The notes: a model not told the origin generated them from the letters alone. Counted from the first letter of the stretch, positions 25,231 to 34,732 are shown. The stretch: DNA of 64,000 nucleotides from Candidatus Obscuribacterales bacterium (GCA_019637435.1 JAHBVO010000005.1:310001-374000); one strand, 5' to 3'. Made by a program: numbers and translations.

Positions 25231-27821
25231 TATTGCCGAGTATCTGGCGAAGTGCCTGCCATCGTCTGTGGTTGCGCAGCTATGTTTTTAGCCTTATGCG
25301 ACGCGTAAGACAGAATCGCCTCAACCTGACCTAGGTAATCGACAATGTATCGAGCACGGAAGCCGCGCTGAATGAAGGCCTCGAGGCGGAGCCATTCTTT
25401 TACCGTGCTGTGCAGACTGGATACATCTTTCAGCGCAACATCGATCTCCTTCTCAGTAGATTTCTTATCGAGCGAATGCATAGCCTTTTGAAGCGACTCG
25501 ATCTGGTTCAGCACATCATTCGTGCTTGCCGTGTCAGACAGGATGTGCGTTTTGGGATCCTGTAGATAGCGATTGACCATCGCCGCAAAGTCATCAACGA
25601 GGAAACGGCTTGCGCGAATCGGCTCCGATTGCGGTGTTAATAGCGGTTGTTTGCGATAAGGACCGAGTTTCAACACGTTCAGTTTCTTATCGTCGAGGTG
25701 TGCGGCGGCGAACATCGTCGTTCCCAAGGTTCCTGTAGAACGTGCAGTATCGAGTTGTTCGATCAGTCCAGCCATGTCAACACGCATGATCGCAAGACCT
25801 GGATAAACGAGCGTCTTATCCTGCGTCGACTCACGACAGAACTTCGCCATGTTCGACAGGTCTTGCGGAGTGTGAGAGTACGTCATCGGATTGAGCGTAT
25901 CGATCCAACCGTTCATAACCCATGTTTCCCAATCTTGCTGAATAGCATTGATACGCATTCTGCGAGGGAAAGCGTAGACCGCAACCGAGATACGCAGCTT
26001 GGGACGCTGCGAGCGAATCATCTCGGAAACTTCTTTCACGAGTTGGTTGACCTGATGAGTTTTCCAGGCGGTAAACAGTTCGCGCGTGCTGTCGTCTAGC
26101 CGGTCTAGAGACAGACCTGTTTCCTGCTCGAATCTGGTTCGGCTCATCCAGTTTAAACCACACTCGCTGCCTTTGTTGTTGAATGGATAGCGGATGTAAT
26201 CAAGTTGAATTCCGTCTACCTGATACTTGGAGATCGTTTCAGAAATCAAATCTTTGATGTACTTGCGGCACTCGGGGTTCGATGCGTCCAGCCAGTATTC
26301 ATGCTGCTTTGGTGGAACCAGAGTACCCGTCGCGGTAGACAACGCCCAGGTCATGTCATGCTTCGAAAGAACCGGACCCGGATAGTCGGGATCTTTTCCG
26401 ATAATGGGATTGTGCCTTGTGTTTCCAACTGCAAAGCTCCAGAACCAGGCATGTATTTCCATGCCGCGTTTCTTAGCTTCGATGCAGGCAACACCAAGCG
26501 GATCCCAACCCTTTGTCTCCGGGTTCTGCTCCGTCATGTTGCTTGGATACATGGTGAAGCCGGCGTTATTGGTTTCAAAATAGACGACATTGATACCGGA
26601 CGCTTTGAGCTTATCGAACAGCTCGGTCATGCCCTTTGGACCTTTGCAGGCGACGATGGTTCCGCGGTCAAGCCAGACGGAGCGGGCTTCGACCGGGCGG
26701 ACGGGCATCGCCTGACCGAAGGCAAGCGCGAAGTACTGTCTTGCTTTTGCCAGATCTTGATCTGCTTCGTAGAACCGGCGGTCTTTGTAGGCGGTATGGA
26801 AGGCAGCAACGTGCTTGAGAGCCGTATCGTAGTCGGATTGTATCGAACGATAGGGTACGACAAACTCGGCTTGTTTAGCCGTTTTAATTGTCTCCAACGT
26901 TCTATTTGACAGATAGTCGAGTTCTTCCTTGATTGTTTGATACTCGGCATAACTGATTTGGACAGCCGCCTTCTGAGTGATACCAGGAGACAAATCGTCC
27001 AGCACCATAGAAATGTATCTGGAGTTCGTACCGATGTCGCCCTGTAGTCCCGGAGCCCATCCTAAGAAGGCTGCGTTTCCTTTGCGGACGACAGCACTGC
27101 CTGGAGAGTTGCCACCGGCAACGTCCCATTTAGCGAGCGTCTTCGCATCCGGCGATACCACCACCCGCGCCACCAGAGTTCCAACGGCAATATTGTCGCT
27201 CATCGGAAGAGGAGAATTTGTCCAGGTCAGCTTCGCAGGATCTTTGAAGTTGGTTTGCGAGTCTACTTTTACACCGGCGAGTGCGCTCAAAGCGGCCGCG
27301 CCACTACCAGGAGTGCCACCACCATCCATCATGATAATCTTTCCGCCGCCACGCGCGTAATCAGTAAGACCTGACACCACCCCCGGTAGCAGGTCGACTA
27401 GCATCGGCACAATCACCGCGTCATACTTGGAGAGTTTTTCGCGCCCCATAGCGGCATCGACATCACCGAGTTCGTCGTAGCGAACGTTTGCTCCGCCCAG
27501 TGTTCGTTTAAATTCGGCGTAGTCGTCATCATACGTACCGAGGTGTTGATCCTGGTAGACGTCCCGGTTGTGTTGGCTGTTTAACAGCCCCACCGGTGAT
27601 TCCGCGAGTGCCACACCAGCAAAAAACACGGACAAAAACAAACCCAGAGCGGTGGAAAGTGTCACCCTCAGTGTCGTCCGTTTTCCGAATGCCTTGAACA
27701 CTGCACTCCTCCTGACAGAATTTCTCGCCCAGCGAACGCCGTCTCGTATGTTTCTACAACTTAAGACTTTACTGGTTTCTCTTAGACCTTGCATTATTGA
27801 ACTATTCGATTTGTTTTTCAT
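25230..27821 (-). CDS. GHL10-family glycoside hydrolase with N-terminal glutaminase-like domain
   Basis: 863 residues. After a long basic n-region, a hydrophobic stretch (TLSTALGLFLSVFFAGVALA) serves as signal or anchor. Residues about 75-220 look like a class I glutaminase-fold or trimerisation-like domain (KIIMMDGGGTPGSG). Residues about 375-720 form a TIM barrel of the GHL10/DUF187 type: EARSVWLDRGTI, GINVVYFETNNAG, RGMEIHAWFWSF, DGIQLDYIRYP and RISVAVYAFPRR, with an Asp in QLDYIRYP as likely catalytic residue. Such enzymes cut bacterial exopolysaccharide or amidated glycans. The start ATG 27821 has AAGG upstream. It lies 72 nt behind smpB on the same strand. Confidence 0.85.
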   Translation of the reverse strand: MKNKSNSSIMQGLRETSKVLSCRNIRDGVRWARNSVRRSAVFKAFGKRTTLRVTLSTALGLFLSVFFAGVALAESPVGLLNSQHNRDVYQDQHLGTYDDDYAEFKRTLGGANVRYDELGDVDAAMGREKLSKYDAVIVPMLVDLLPGVVSGLTDYARGGGKIIMMDGGGTPGSGAAALSALAGVKVDSQTNFKDPAKLTWTNSPLPMSDNIAVGTLVARVVVSPDAKTLAKWDVAGGNSPGSAVVRKGNAAFLGWAPGLQGDIGTNSRYISMVLDDLSPGITQKAAVQISYAEYQTIKEELDYLSNRTLETIKTAKQAEFVVPYRSIQSDYDTALKHVAAFHTAYKDRRFYEADQDLAKARQYFALAFGQAMPVRPVEARSVWLDRGTIVACKGPKGMTELFDKLKASGINVVYFETNNAGFTMYPSNMTEQNPETKGWDPLGVACIEAKKRGMEIHAWFWSFAVGNTRHNPIIGKDPDYPGPVLSKHDMTWALSTATGTLVPPKQHEYWLDASNPECRKYIKDLISETISKYQVDGIQLDYIRYPFNNKGSECGLNWMSRTRFEQETGLSLDRLDDSTRELFTAWKTHQVNQLVKEVSEMIRSQRPKLRISVAVYAFPRRMRINAIQQDWETWVMNGWIDTLNPMTYSHTPQDLSNMAKFCRESTQDKTLVYPGLAIMRVDMAGLIEQLDTARSTGTLGTTMFAAAHLDDKKLNVLKLGPYRKQPLLTPQSEPIRASRFLVDDFAAMVNRYLQDPKTHILSDTASTNDVLNQIESLQKAMHSLDKKSTEKEIDVALKDVSSLHSTVKEWLRLEAFIQRGFRARYIVDYLGQVEAILSYASHKAKNIAAQPQTMAGTSPDTRQ

Positions 27822-27893
27822 TAACCTTGATCACAACTGGATCTCGAGTGATATCGAAAAGACATACAAAACCGAAGATAACCGGGAAAACCA

Positions 27894-28415
27894 TCAATAT
27901 CGCTGCGACTTCACGACCCGTTCCAATTGTCGCTGAGAATCGCGTTTCGAAATTGTGTCGCGCTTGTCGTGCAATTTCTTACCTCTACACAAGCCCAAAG
28001 CGATTTTTGCGCGGTTGTTTTTAAAGTACAGCTTTAGAGGAATCAGAGTTAGCCCTTTCTCCTGAACTTTGGCTTTCAACCTGCGAATTTCGTATTTGTG
28101 CAGAAGCATGCGCCGTTTGCGGTCAGGGTCGTGGTTGAAACGATTGCCATGGTCGTAAGGGGAAATATGGCATCCGTAAAGCCAGACCTCGCCTGCCTCT
28201 ATACGCGCATGCGCATCCTGCAAGTTCGCGAGCCCCTGCCGCATCGACTTTACCTCGGTGCCGACCAGCGCCAGACCGCACTCCAGCGTCTCCAGCACTT
28301 CGTATTCGAAGCGCGCACGTTTGTTATCCGTGATCACCTTGATCGTGTCAGCCTTCTCGGCCGGCGCGGACGGTTTTTGAGCAGGGGCGGTTGGAGTAGA
28401 TTTTTTCTTGGACAT
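27894..28415 (-). CDS. smpB: SsrA-binding protein SmpB
   Basis: 173 residues. After an Ala/Pro/Lys-rich extension of about 25 residues comes the SmpB core: NKRARFEYEVLETLECGLAL, GTEVKSMRQGLANLQDAHA, GCHISPYDHGNRFNHDP and the basic C-terminal KKLHDKRDTISKRD. SmpB binds tmRNA and brings it to stalled ribosomes for trans-translation. The extension is longer than usual. The tmRNA gene itself is not in the window. It is first in a minus-strand run of envelope genes, probably by chance of neighbourhood. Confidence 0.97.
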   Translation of the reverse strand: MSKKKSTPTAPAQKPSAPAEKADTIKVITDNKRARFEYEVLETLECGLALVGTEVKSMRQGLANLQDAHARIEAGEVWLYGCHISPYDHGNRFNHDPDRKRRMLLHKYEIRRLKAKVQEKGLTLIPLKLYFKNNRAKIALGLCRGKKLHDKRDTISKRDSQRQLERVVKSQRY

Positions 28416-28514
28416 GGTGAATGGACGAGCGTGTTAAGAACCGGTGAGCACTCGGCTCCGCGCGGCAAGAGCCAAACAGCCCGCAGAGTCGCTCTTTCTG
28501 AGACCGAGTTCCGG

Positions 28515-28543
28515 CAGACAACTGTTATCTATGTCAGTATAAA
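28515..28543 (+). promoter_or_regulatory. Candidate sigma-70 promoter for the GNAT gene
   Basis: CAGACA (28515-28520), 17-bp spacer, TATAAA (28538-28543). It is upstream of the acetyltransferase gene; a second candidate -10 lies at 28606-28614. Confidence 0.4.
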
Positions 28544-28605
28544 TGGTATGTAGCTGTTGTGGGGAAACGTGGCGCAAAGAGTCAGGCAGTCCCACTTGGC
28601 AGCCA

Positions 28606-28614
28606 TGATATGAT
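28606..28614 (+). promoter_or_regulatory. Extended -10 element TGATATGAT
   Basis: The extended -10 TGATATGAT starts 53 nt before the GNAT start. The same 11-mer TGATATGATGG occurs 55 nt before the DUF4330 gene at 55805, which supports a promoter role. No good -35 is visible. Confidence 0.4.
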
Positions 28615-28658
28615 GGAGGCGAAACCTTCGTCTCGAATACCAGGAATCGCTGACGCAG

Positions 28659-29786
28659 ATGATCAAGATTCAACCGTTTCTTCCAGTCGACTCAACGCAA
28701 GTAAAGGCGCTGCTCCGTCATCAGAACGAGCCAGTGCCGTACGAGAGCTTCTGCCAGGAAGATCGTGTTCTGAATTCCGGCATAACCTTCTGGCAGCACT
28801 GGATACCATGCGGATTGCACGTCGGTCCGTCAGTCTACGTCGCCAAAGAAGATAACGTCGTTCTTGGCTTAATCTCAGTGGACACAAACGGCCGCAGCCA
28901 CAATTGCTGGCGAGTAGACCACCTCGTGGTCCATCCTCAACATCGAGGACGCGGCATCGCACAGGAACTTTTGAGATTCGCCCTTGCCTATTTCGGCAGC
29001 CAGGGCATAGCCCATTTTGTGATGGAAGTGTCGGATCAGAATTCGGCAGGTCTCGCGCTCCTTGGCTCATGCGGCTTTCGACGCTGCACCAAAGTAACTT
29101 ACTATCAGGTTCCCCTCGATCTCGAGGACAGACAGGGCAATACCACAGATGGTGACGTCTTCCGCCTGGCAGTTCCAACCGATCGAAACAAAATCTATGA
29201 CCTCTCGCAAGACGTCATACCGCTGGATTTAAGACGCATCTTCGATTACGTCGCCGATGACTTTCATGTCGCAGAATTGAAACTGGAAGGTCTCGATAAG
29301 CTATCGAAGCGACTCTTGCGCACTCGCCGATGGTACTGGGTAAAAGAGCAACCCGAGCGCGGCGTCATTCCATGCGCCATTCAAGTAACCGCGCATAGAG
29401 AAGGCGACTATCACCTCGAGTTTTTCGTCCATCCGGGCTGGTCTCACATGGCTCCTGAGGTTATCGACTTCGTGCTCACGTTCATGAAACGTGCTGGAAT
29501 GAAGGGAATGGTGATGATCAAGGTTTACGATTTCCAGAAAGAGGTCATGGAAGCCGTTGAGAACGCTGGATTAGAACGGATGGGCAGCTTCGGTCTATAC
29601 GCCCGCGAACATTGGAAACGTGCGAAGAAACCGAAAACAGCAATGCTGGAGAACGTTCAGCTCAATCTCGGCAGGCCGGCAGTAAATATTCCTTTCGTCG
29701 CCGGCGCTGATGGCGCAAGCATGATCATGGATCTGGACTTCGAATATCGCCGCCTGGAAGGCTTTGACCAGACAGACGACTCCTGA
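28659..29786 (+). CDS. GNAT-family N-acetyltransferase
   Basis: 375 residues. The N-terminal domain has the acetyl-CoA loop VVHPQHRGRGIAQELL and the following FVMEVSDQNSAGLALLGSCGF, both classical GNAT motifs A and B. The C-terminal half (about 170-330) is also alpha/beta with MKRAGMKGMVMIKVYDFQKEV and EVMEAVENAGLERMG, so it may be a second, degenerate GNAT fold. It transfers an acetyl group from acetyl-CoA to an amine; the target is unknown. ATG 28659 lacks a strong ribosome site. Confidence 0.85.
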   Translation: MIKIQPFLPVDSTQVKALLRHQNEPVPYESFCQEDRVLNSGITFWQHWIPCGLHVGPSVYVAKEDNVVLGLISVDTNGRSHNCWRVDHLVVHPQHRGRGIAQELLRFALAYFGSQGIAHFVMEVSDQNSAGLALLGSCGFRRCTKVTYYQVPLDLEDRQGNTTDGDVFRLAVPTDRNKIYDLSQDVIPLDLRRIFDYVADDFHVAELKLEGLDKLSKRLLRTRRWYWVKEQPERGVIPCAIQVTAHREGDYHLEFFVHPGWSHMAPEVIDFVLTFMKRAGMKGMVMIKVYDFQKEVMEAVENAGLERMGSFGLYAREHWKRAKKPKTAMLENVQLNLGRPAVNIPFVAGADGASMIMDLDFEYRRLEGFDQTDDS

Positions 29787-29864
29787 GAAAGCTGGTGGAA
29801 GTTTAACCCAACTACTATATAGGGAACGTTGACTGAATCGCGTGTTCGATTCGAGGAGTTTTTC

Positions 29865-30896
29865 ATGGCAGTAAAAAAGTATGGCGTCTCAGGAATTCCC
29901 GGTTTCAATCCCAAGCAGGTAAGGAATGCAGCGGTTTTCGCGAGCTTGACGTTGATGCTTTGCTCCCATGTTCCGGCCTCTCAAGCTCAGGCACCGAAGG
30001 ATAAACAGAAAGAGACCGCGTCAGACAGTGCCTCCAAGAGCGGAAAGCAAGCAAAATCGGCTGACGAAGCGGCTGTGAAACCGGACGAGCATATCACTCT
30101 CGGACCGGCTACCGTCAGGCTAGGCACTCTGCTCGCCAATCTTGAGCTTCCGGCAGGTTACATATTCGTAGATAAAGAGGAAGCCGAAAAGTTTTTGAAA
30201 TCACAGGGAAGCTCGCCTGAAGGCGTTCTTGGCATCATTGCTCCAGCCGATCAAAAGAAAGACGGTTCATTCGTCGTAATCTGCCGCTTCGAAGACGTAG
30301 GCTACGTCAAGGACGACGACGCAGACAAAATCAAACCTGATGAGATTCTCAACTCATACAAGGAAGGGACACGCGATCAAAACGAAGAACGCAAGGAGTT
30401 GAATCTTCCGCCAATATTCGTTGGAGGCTGGGCTGAAAAACCGCACTATAAAAAAGAATCGCACCAGGTTATCTGGGGAATCGAAGTCAAGGACGAAGAC
30501 CGCGCAGAAGCCCCGGTTCAAGACATCAACTACAACACACGCATTCTAGGAAGACGTGGCGTTCTATCTTTAAACCTCGTCACCTCACCTCAGGAACTGG
30601 AAGCGAACAAAAAGAAAGTCGCTCAATTGCTTGATGCAACAACGTTCGTGAAGTCTCAGACCTATGCAGACTACGATCCCGCCACCGATAAAAAGGCGGA
30701 GTACGGTCTCGCCGGTTTAATTCTCGGCGGCGGCGCAATGGCAGCAGCAGCTAAGTTCGGTGTCTTTGGCGCGCTTGGCAAATGGCTGATCGGTATCGTG
30801 CTTGTTTTCAAGAAATTCGCCATCGTTGCTATCGCCGGTGTTGGAGCGCTTATAGCGAAGTTGTTTGGTAAGAAAAACAAAGACGAGCAACAATAA
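29865..30896 (+). CDS. DUF2167 membrane protein
   Basis: 343 residues from ATG 29865, which has GAGGAG 7 nt upstream; the frame is open back to a TTG at 29829. A signal peptide is followed by a charged linker and a DUF2167 domain, recognisable by CRFEDVGYVKDDDADKI, EGTRDQNEERKELNLPP, GGWAEKPHYKKESHQVIWGI and NYNTRILGRRGVLSLNLV. Near the C-terminus are hydrophobic helices (KWLIGIVLVFKKFAIVAIAG) and a Lys-rich tail. Function of this family is unknown; it is an integral envelope protein. Confidence 0.85.
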   Translation: MAVKKYGVSGIPGFNPKQVRNAAVFASLTLMLCSHVPASQAQAPKDKQKETASDSASKSGKQAKSADEAAVKPDEHITLGPATVRLGTLLANLELPAGYIFVDKEEAEKFLKSQGSSPEGVLGIIAPADQKKDGSFVVICRFEDVGYVKDDDADKIKPDEILNSYKEGTRDQNEERKELNLPPIFVGGWAEKPHYKKESHQVIWGIEVKDEDRAEAPVQDINYNTRILGRRGVLSLNLVTSPQELEANKKKVAQLLDATTFVKSQTYADYDPATDKKAEYGLAGLILGGGAMAAAAKFGVFGALGKWLIGIVLVFKKFAIVAIAGVGALIAKLFGKKNKDEQQ

Positions 30897-31169
30897 AACG
30901 ATAGTTTTCTCAGAAGAAACTAATCAAAAACAGCCGGAATCATTGCAGCATTTGTAAAGGAATTGCGAAAAGGGCGGTACTGCGCCCGGCAGATCTGATA
31001 GGCTTGCAGATCGCCGAGTGAAGCCGGTCTGAATCTTCAGACAGAGCAATTCTGTTTGGAGGTGGGCGGCGGATTTGGTATCATGTCCGTTTGCTCAACC
31101 AATTTAGAGCCGTAAGATAGTTCAAAATACCGTCGGTTAGCGGTTTTTAAGATACTCAGGAGATATCTG

Positions 31170-31571
31170 GTGCCAACCATCAACCAACTTATTCGCCACG
31201 AGCGCAAGAAGGTCACATTCAAGACCAAGTCGCCAGCCCTCAAGTCCTGCCCTCAGCGCAGGGGTGTTTGCACGCAAGTGAAAACAACCACACCTAAGAA
31301 GCCCAACTCGGCACTCAGAAAGATTGCCCGGGTGCGCCTCACCAACGGCATTGAAATTACGGCCTACATTCCAGGCATCGGACACAACTTGCAAGAGCAC
31401 AGTGTTGTTCTCGTAAGAGGCGGTCGGGTCAAGGACCTGCCGGGTGTTCGCTATCACATCGTCCGCGGTGCGCTCGACACAGCTGGTGTCAAAGATCGCA
31501 AACAAGGACGCAGCAAGTATGGTGCTAAGCGCGCTAAACCAGGCGCAGCAAAGCCGGGCGCTAAGAAGTAA
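31170..31571 (+). CDS. rpsL: 30S ribosomal protein S12
   Basis: 133 residues beginning at GTG 31170 (AGGAG 7 nt upstream). The sequence is canonical uS12: PTINQLIRHER, TPKKPNSALRKIARVRL, GIGHNLQEHSVVLVRGGRV and KDLPGVRYHIVRG. It sits in the decoding centre; streptomycin-resistance changes usually map to the Lys in TPKKPNS and to the second Lys region, both wild type here. It heads the str cluster with rpsG and fusA; no terminator separates it from rpsG (47-nt gap). Confidence 0.99.
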   Translation: MPTINQLIRHERKKVTFKTKSPALKSCPQRRGVCTQVKTTTPKKPNSALRKIARVRLTNGIEITAYIPGIGHNLQEHSVVLVRGGRVKDLPGVRYHIVRGALDTAGVKDRKQGRSKYGAKRAKPGAAKPGAKK

Positions 31572-31618
31572 GCGCGAAAGTAGTTTTCGGTTAAGGACTT
31601 TGTTTTAGGAAACGAGTT

Positions 31619-32089
31619 ATGTCAAGAAGAAATGCGGCAACTAAGCGCCTTCCCCCTCCAGATCCGGTATACGACAGCCCTACGATTCAACGCTTCGTAA
31701 ACCGCATGATGCAGCGCGGAAAGAAAAGTACAGCTCAAAGACTTTTCTATAACGCTCTCGAAATCATCGCTGATAAGACCAAACAAGAAGCGCTCGACGT
31801 CTTCAACAAAGCACTTAAGAACGTAACCCCGCTGGTCGAAGTTAAAGCTCGCCGCGTCGGTGGTTCTACGTACCAGGTCCCGGTCGAAGTAAAAACTTCC
31901 CGCGGCGTCGCACTCGCAACGCAATGGATCATCACCAACAGCCGTAAGCGTGGTGGCAGATCGTTTGCAGAGCGCCTGTCGGCTGAACTAATCGATGCCT
32001 CAAACGGCGCCGGTGCTTCAGTGAAGAAGCGCGACGACACCCACAAGATGGCTGAAGCCAACAAAGCGTTCGCGCACTACCGTTATTAA
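31619..32089 (+). CDS. rpsG: 30S ribosomal protein S7
   Basis: 156 residues, the usual length, with MSRRNAATKR, FVNRMMQRGKKSTAQRL, PLVEVKARRVGGSTYQVP and KKRDDTHKMAEANKAFAHYR. uS7 starts assembly of the 30S head and binds 16S rRNA. AGGAAACGAG precedes the ATG. It is followed by a terminator, so fusA probably has its own promoter. Confidence 0.99.
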   Translation: MSRRNAATKRLPPPDPVYDSPTIQRFVNRMMQRGKKSTAQRLFYNALEIIADKTKQEALDVFNKALKNVTPLVEVKARRVGGSTYQVPVEVKTSRGVALATQWIITNSRKRGGRSFAERLSAELIDASNGAGASVKKRDDTHKMAEANKAFAHYRY

Positions 32090-32127
32090 AGATTGCGGGC
32101 GCCACAAGCTCCCGTAACCCGCAAAAG

Positions 32128-32148
32128 CCTGGATTTATCCAGGTTTTT
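32128..32148 (+). terminator. Terminator after rpsG
   Basis: CCTGGA / TCCAGG stem with TTTA loop followed by TTTTT (32144-32148). A second hairpin, TTGCGGG / CCCGCAA (32093-32124), sits directly before it. Confidence 0.8.
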
Positions 32149-32570
32149 CCGTATAAACGACCTTTTTGGTTTCAAATTCGGTATAACGATGATTGGTTTG
32201 AGTTTAAAAAAAAGCACAAGCTATCTTATCGAAGAACGGTTCGAAATCTAAAGGCGTAGCACTGGAAGGTCGCTGCGCTTTACATCAAAAGTGCAACGAG
32301 TTTCGTCCTGATGCCACCAAGCATACCGATCCTATACTGCCGGGATCGCGCATGGCAGGCTCTTCTCGAAAGGTCCCTGAAATTTGCGATTTTTCGTCCA
32401 CTCACCTTGAAGGTGTTCCAGCGACGGTGAATTGTAAAGATCAGATCTGAAGGAAGTTGGTGATTCAGACGAATTATTGAAAACCCGTGTTACTTTCTCA
32501 AATGGTGATTTTCAGTACTCTTCCTGAAGATGACCTTGTGGACTCGAATCTATTACAGGGCAGCAGAAGT
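32149..32570 (+). other. Long leader region between rpsG and fusA, no gene seen
   Basis: About 420 nt separate the rpsG terminator from the likely fusA start. I find only short frames (39 codons at most) without ribosome sites and no clean -35/-10 pair. The region presumably carries the fusA promoter and a long 5' untranslated region. Confidence 0.5.
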
Positions 32571-34703
32571 ATGGCTATGGTTATGAATGAAAAGGGCTCC
32601 GGCGTGACATCAAGATTGGACAATCTTCGCAACATGGGGATTGCCGCACACATCGACGCAGGCAAAACAACTTGCACGGAAAGAATTCTGTTCTATAGCG
32701 GTCTTATCCACCGCATGGGAGAAGTGCACGAAGGCACCTCCGTTACGGACTGGATGGAGCAAGAGCGCGAGCGTGGTATCACAATCACCGCTGCTGCCAT
32801 CACTTCCGAGTGGAAAGGTCACAGAATCAACTTGATCGATACCCCTGGACACGTTGACTTCACTGTTGAAGTTGAGCGCTCCATGCGGGTTCTCGATGGC
32901 GTTGTAATCGTTCTTTGCGCAGTTGCCGGTGTGCAACCGCAAACTTTGACGGTTTGGAAACAAGCAAACCGCTACCAAGTTCCGCGCATGATTCTCGTCA
33001 ACAAAATGGACCGTCAAGGTGCTGATTTCTTCCGCGTTGTGAAGCAAGTCAAAGAGAACCTTCCTGGTCTTCACTCCACCTGGGCTAACGCACATCCGCT
33101 GCAAATGCCTATCGGTGCTGAAGCCAACTTCATCGGTATCGTCGACTTGCTCGAGCGCACTTCGGTTATCTACGAAGAAAACGATCCGCTCGGCAAAAAT
33201 GCTAAATACGGCGACATCCCTGGCGACATGAAAGATGAAGCCGAAGTATGGCGCGGTCAACTCGTCGAAGCTATCGTCGAGACCGACGATGAGCTGATGG
33301 CTAAATACCTCGAAGGTGAAGAGCCGACGCCTGCTGAACTCAAGAAAGCGCTTCGTCAAGCAGTCATCAACAACCAGATTGTTCCTATGCTCTGCGGTTC
33401 GGCTTTCAAAAACAAAGGTGTTCAGCCGCTTCTCGACTACATCGTCGACTTGCTGCCATCACCTGTTGAAGCAAAAGCAATCAAAGGCATCCTTCCGAAC
33501 GGAGAAGAAGCTGAAAGACCTTCAGACGAAACCGCTCCGTTCGCTGGTCTTGCCTTCAAAGTTATGAACGACCCCTTCGTCGGTAAGCTGACCTTCGTCC
33601 GCATCTACAGCGGCAAGATTACCGCTGGCTCCTATGCTCTCAACAGCACCAAGGGCAAGCGCGAACGTATCAGCCGTTTGATCCAGCTTCAAGCTGACCA
33701 ACGTACCGACATCCAGGAAGCTTACGCAGGAGACATCGTTGCTTGCGTCGGTTTGAAAGACACCACCACTGGTGACACTCTCTGCGACGACTCGAAGCCG
33801 ATCATCCTCGAATCGATGAACTTCCCCGATCCGGTTATCTCGGTCGCTATCGAACCGAAAACCAAAGCCGACAACGATAAACTCGGCGGCGCACTCTCCC
33901 GTCTCGTTGAAGAAGACCCGACCTTCAAGGTCCGCGTCGATCACGAAACCGGTCAGACCATCATCGCCGGTATGGGTGAACTTCACCTTGAAATCATCGT
34001 TGACCGTCTGCTTCGCGAATTCAAAGTCGAAGCGAACGTCGGTAAGCCGCAAGTTGCGTACCGCGAAACCATTCGCAGTTCCGCAAAAGCAGAAGGCAAA
34101 TTCGTCAGACAGACTGGTGGTCGTGGTCAATTCGGTCACTGCTGGCTCGAAGTCGAAGCTGGCGAACCCGGCTCCGGCATCGTATTCGTCAACAAGATCG
34201 TTGGCGGCGCGATTCCGAAAGAATACGTACCTGCTGTTGAAAACGGCGTAAGAGAAGCTTGCGTAGGCGGTGTCTATGCCGGTTATCCGATCATCGACGT
34301 CAAAGTCACCTGCTACGACGGTTCGTTCCACCCTGTTGACTCAAACGAAATGGCGTTCAAGATCGCCGGATCGATGGGCTTCAAGGAGGGCTTCAACAAA
34401 GCGAAGCCGGTGCTCCTCGAACCTATGATGAAAGTAGAAGTCGAAGTTCCGGAAGACTACATGGGAGACGTCATCGGCGACCTCTCTGGACGTCGTGGAC
34501 GCATCGACGGCATGGAAACCATCGACAAATTGTCGAAGGTCAGAAGCCATGTTCCGCTGTCTGAGATGTTCGGTTATGCAACCGACATCCGCAACAAGAC
34601 CCGCGGACAAGGTACCTTCACCATGGAATTCGCTAACTACGAAGAAGTGCCGTCAAACTTGGCGACTCAAATCATCTCTGCTGGAAAAGAGAAGAAAGAC
34701 TAG
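32571..34703 (+). CDS. fusA: Elongation factor G
   Basis: About 710 residues. G domain: AHIDAGKTT (P-loop), RGITITAAA (switch I), DTPGHVDFTVEVERSMR (switch II) and NKMD. Domain IV has FVRQTGGRGQFGHCWLEVE and YDGSFHPVDSNEMAFKIAG. EF-G drives translocation with GTP and, with RRF, ribosome recycling. The frame is open from an in-frame ATG at 32487, but family proteins begin near SRLDNLRNMGIAAHID, so one of the ATGs at 32571, 32577 or 32583 is the likely start; none has a strong ribosome site. Codon use is visibly more biased than in neighbours, as expected for high expression. tuf does not follow. Confidence 0.97.
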   Translation: MAMVMNEKGSGVTSRLDNLRNMGIAAHIDAGKTTCTERILFYSGLIHRMGEVHEGTSVTDWMEQERERGITITAAAITSEWKGHRINLIDTPGHVDFTVEVERSMRVLDGVVIVLCAVAGVQPQTLTVWKQANRYQVPRMILVNKMDRQGADFFRVVKQVKENLPGLHSTWANAHPLQMPIGAEANFIGIVDLLERTSVIYEENDPLGKNAKYGDIPGDMKDEAEVWRGQLVEAIVETDDELMAKYLEGEEPTPAELKKALRQAVINNQIVPMLCGSAFKNKGVQPLLDYIVDLLPSPVEAKAIKGILPNGEEAERPSDETAPFAGLAFKVMNDPFVGKLTFVRIYSGKITAGSYALNSTKGKRERISRLIQLQADQRTDIQEAYAGDIVACVGLKDTTTGDTLCDDSKPIILESMNFPDPVISVAIEPKTKADNDKLGGALSRLVEEDPTFKVRVDHETGQTIIAGMGELHLEIIVDRLLREFKVEANVGKPQVAYRETIRSSAKAEGKFVRQTGGRGQFGHCWLEVEAGEPGSGIVFVNKIVGGAIPKEYVPAVENGVREACVGGVYAGYPIIDVKVTCYDGSFHPVDSNEMAFKIAGSMGFKEGFNKAKPVLLEPMMKVEVEVPEDYMGDVIGDLSGRRGRIDGMETIDKLSKVRSHVPLSEMFGYATDIRNKTRGQGTFTMEFANYEEVPSNLATQIISAGKEKKD

Positions 34704-34732
34704 CCGCCTGAAGCGGATAAATAAACATCGGA

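Noticed and set aside
28550..28640. Leader before the GNAT gene with CGCAAAG and GGCAGCC, faintly like a cyclic-di-GMP-I riboswitch
   Set aside because: The first conserved half of the aptamer is missing, the helices do not form as required, and a likely promoter at 28606 lies inside the element. An Infernal search would settle it.
33522..34331. Minus-strand 269-codon open frame inside fusA
   Set aside because: Shadow frame produced by the strong codon bias of fusA; no independent start signal.
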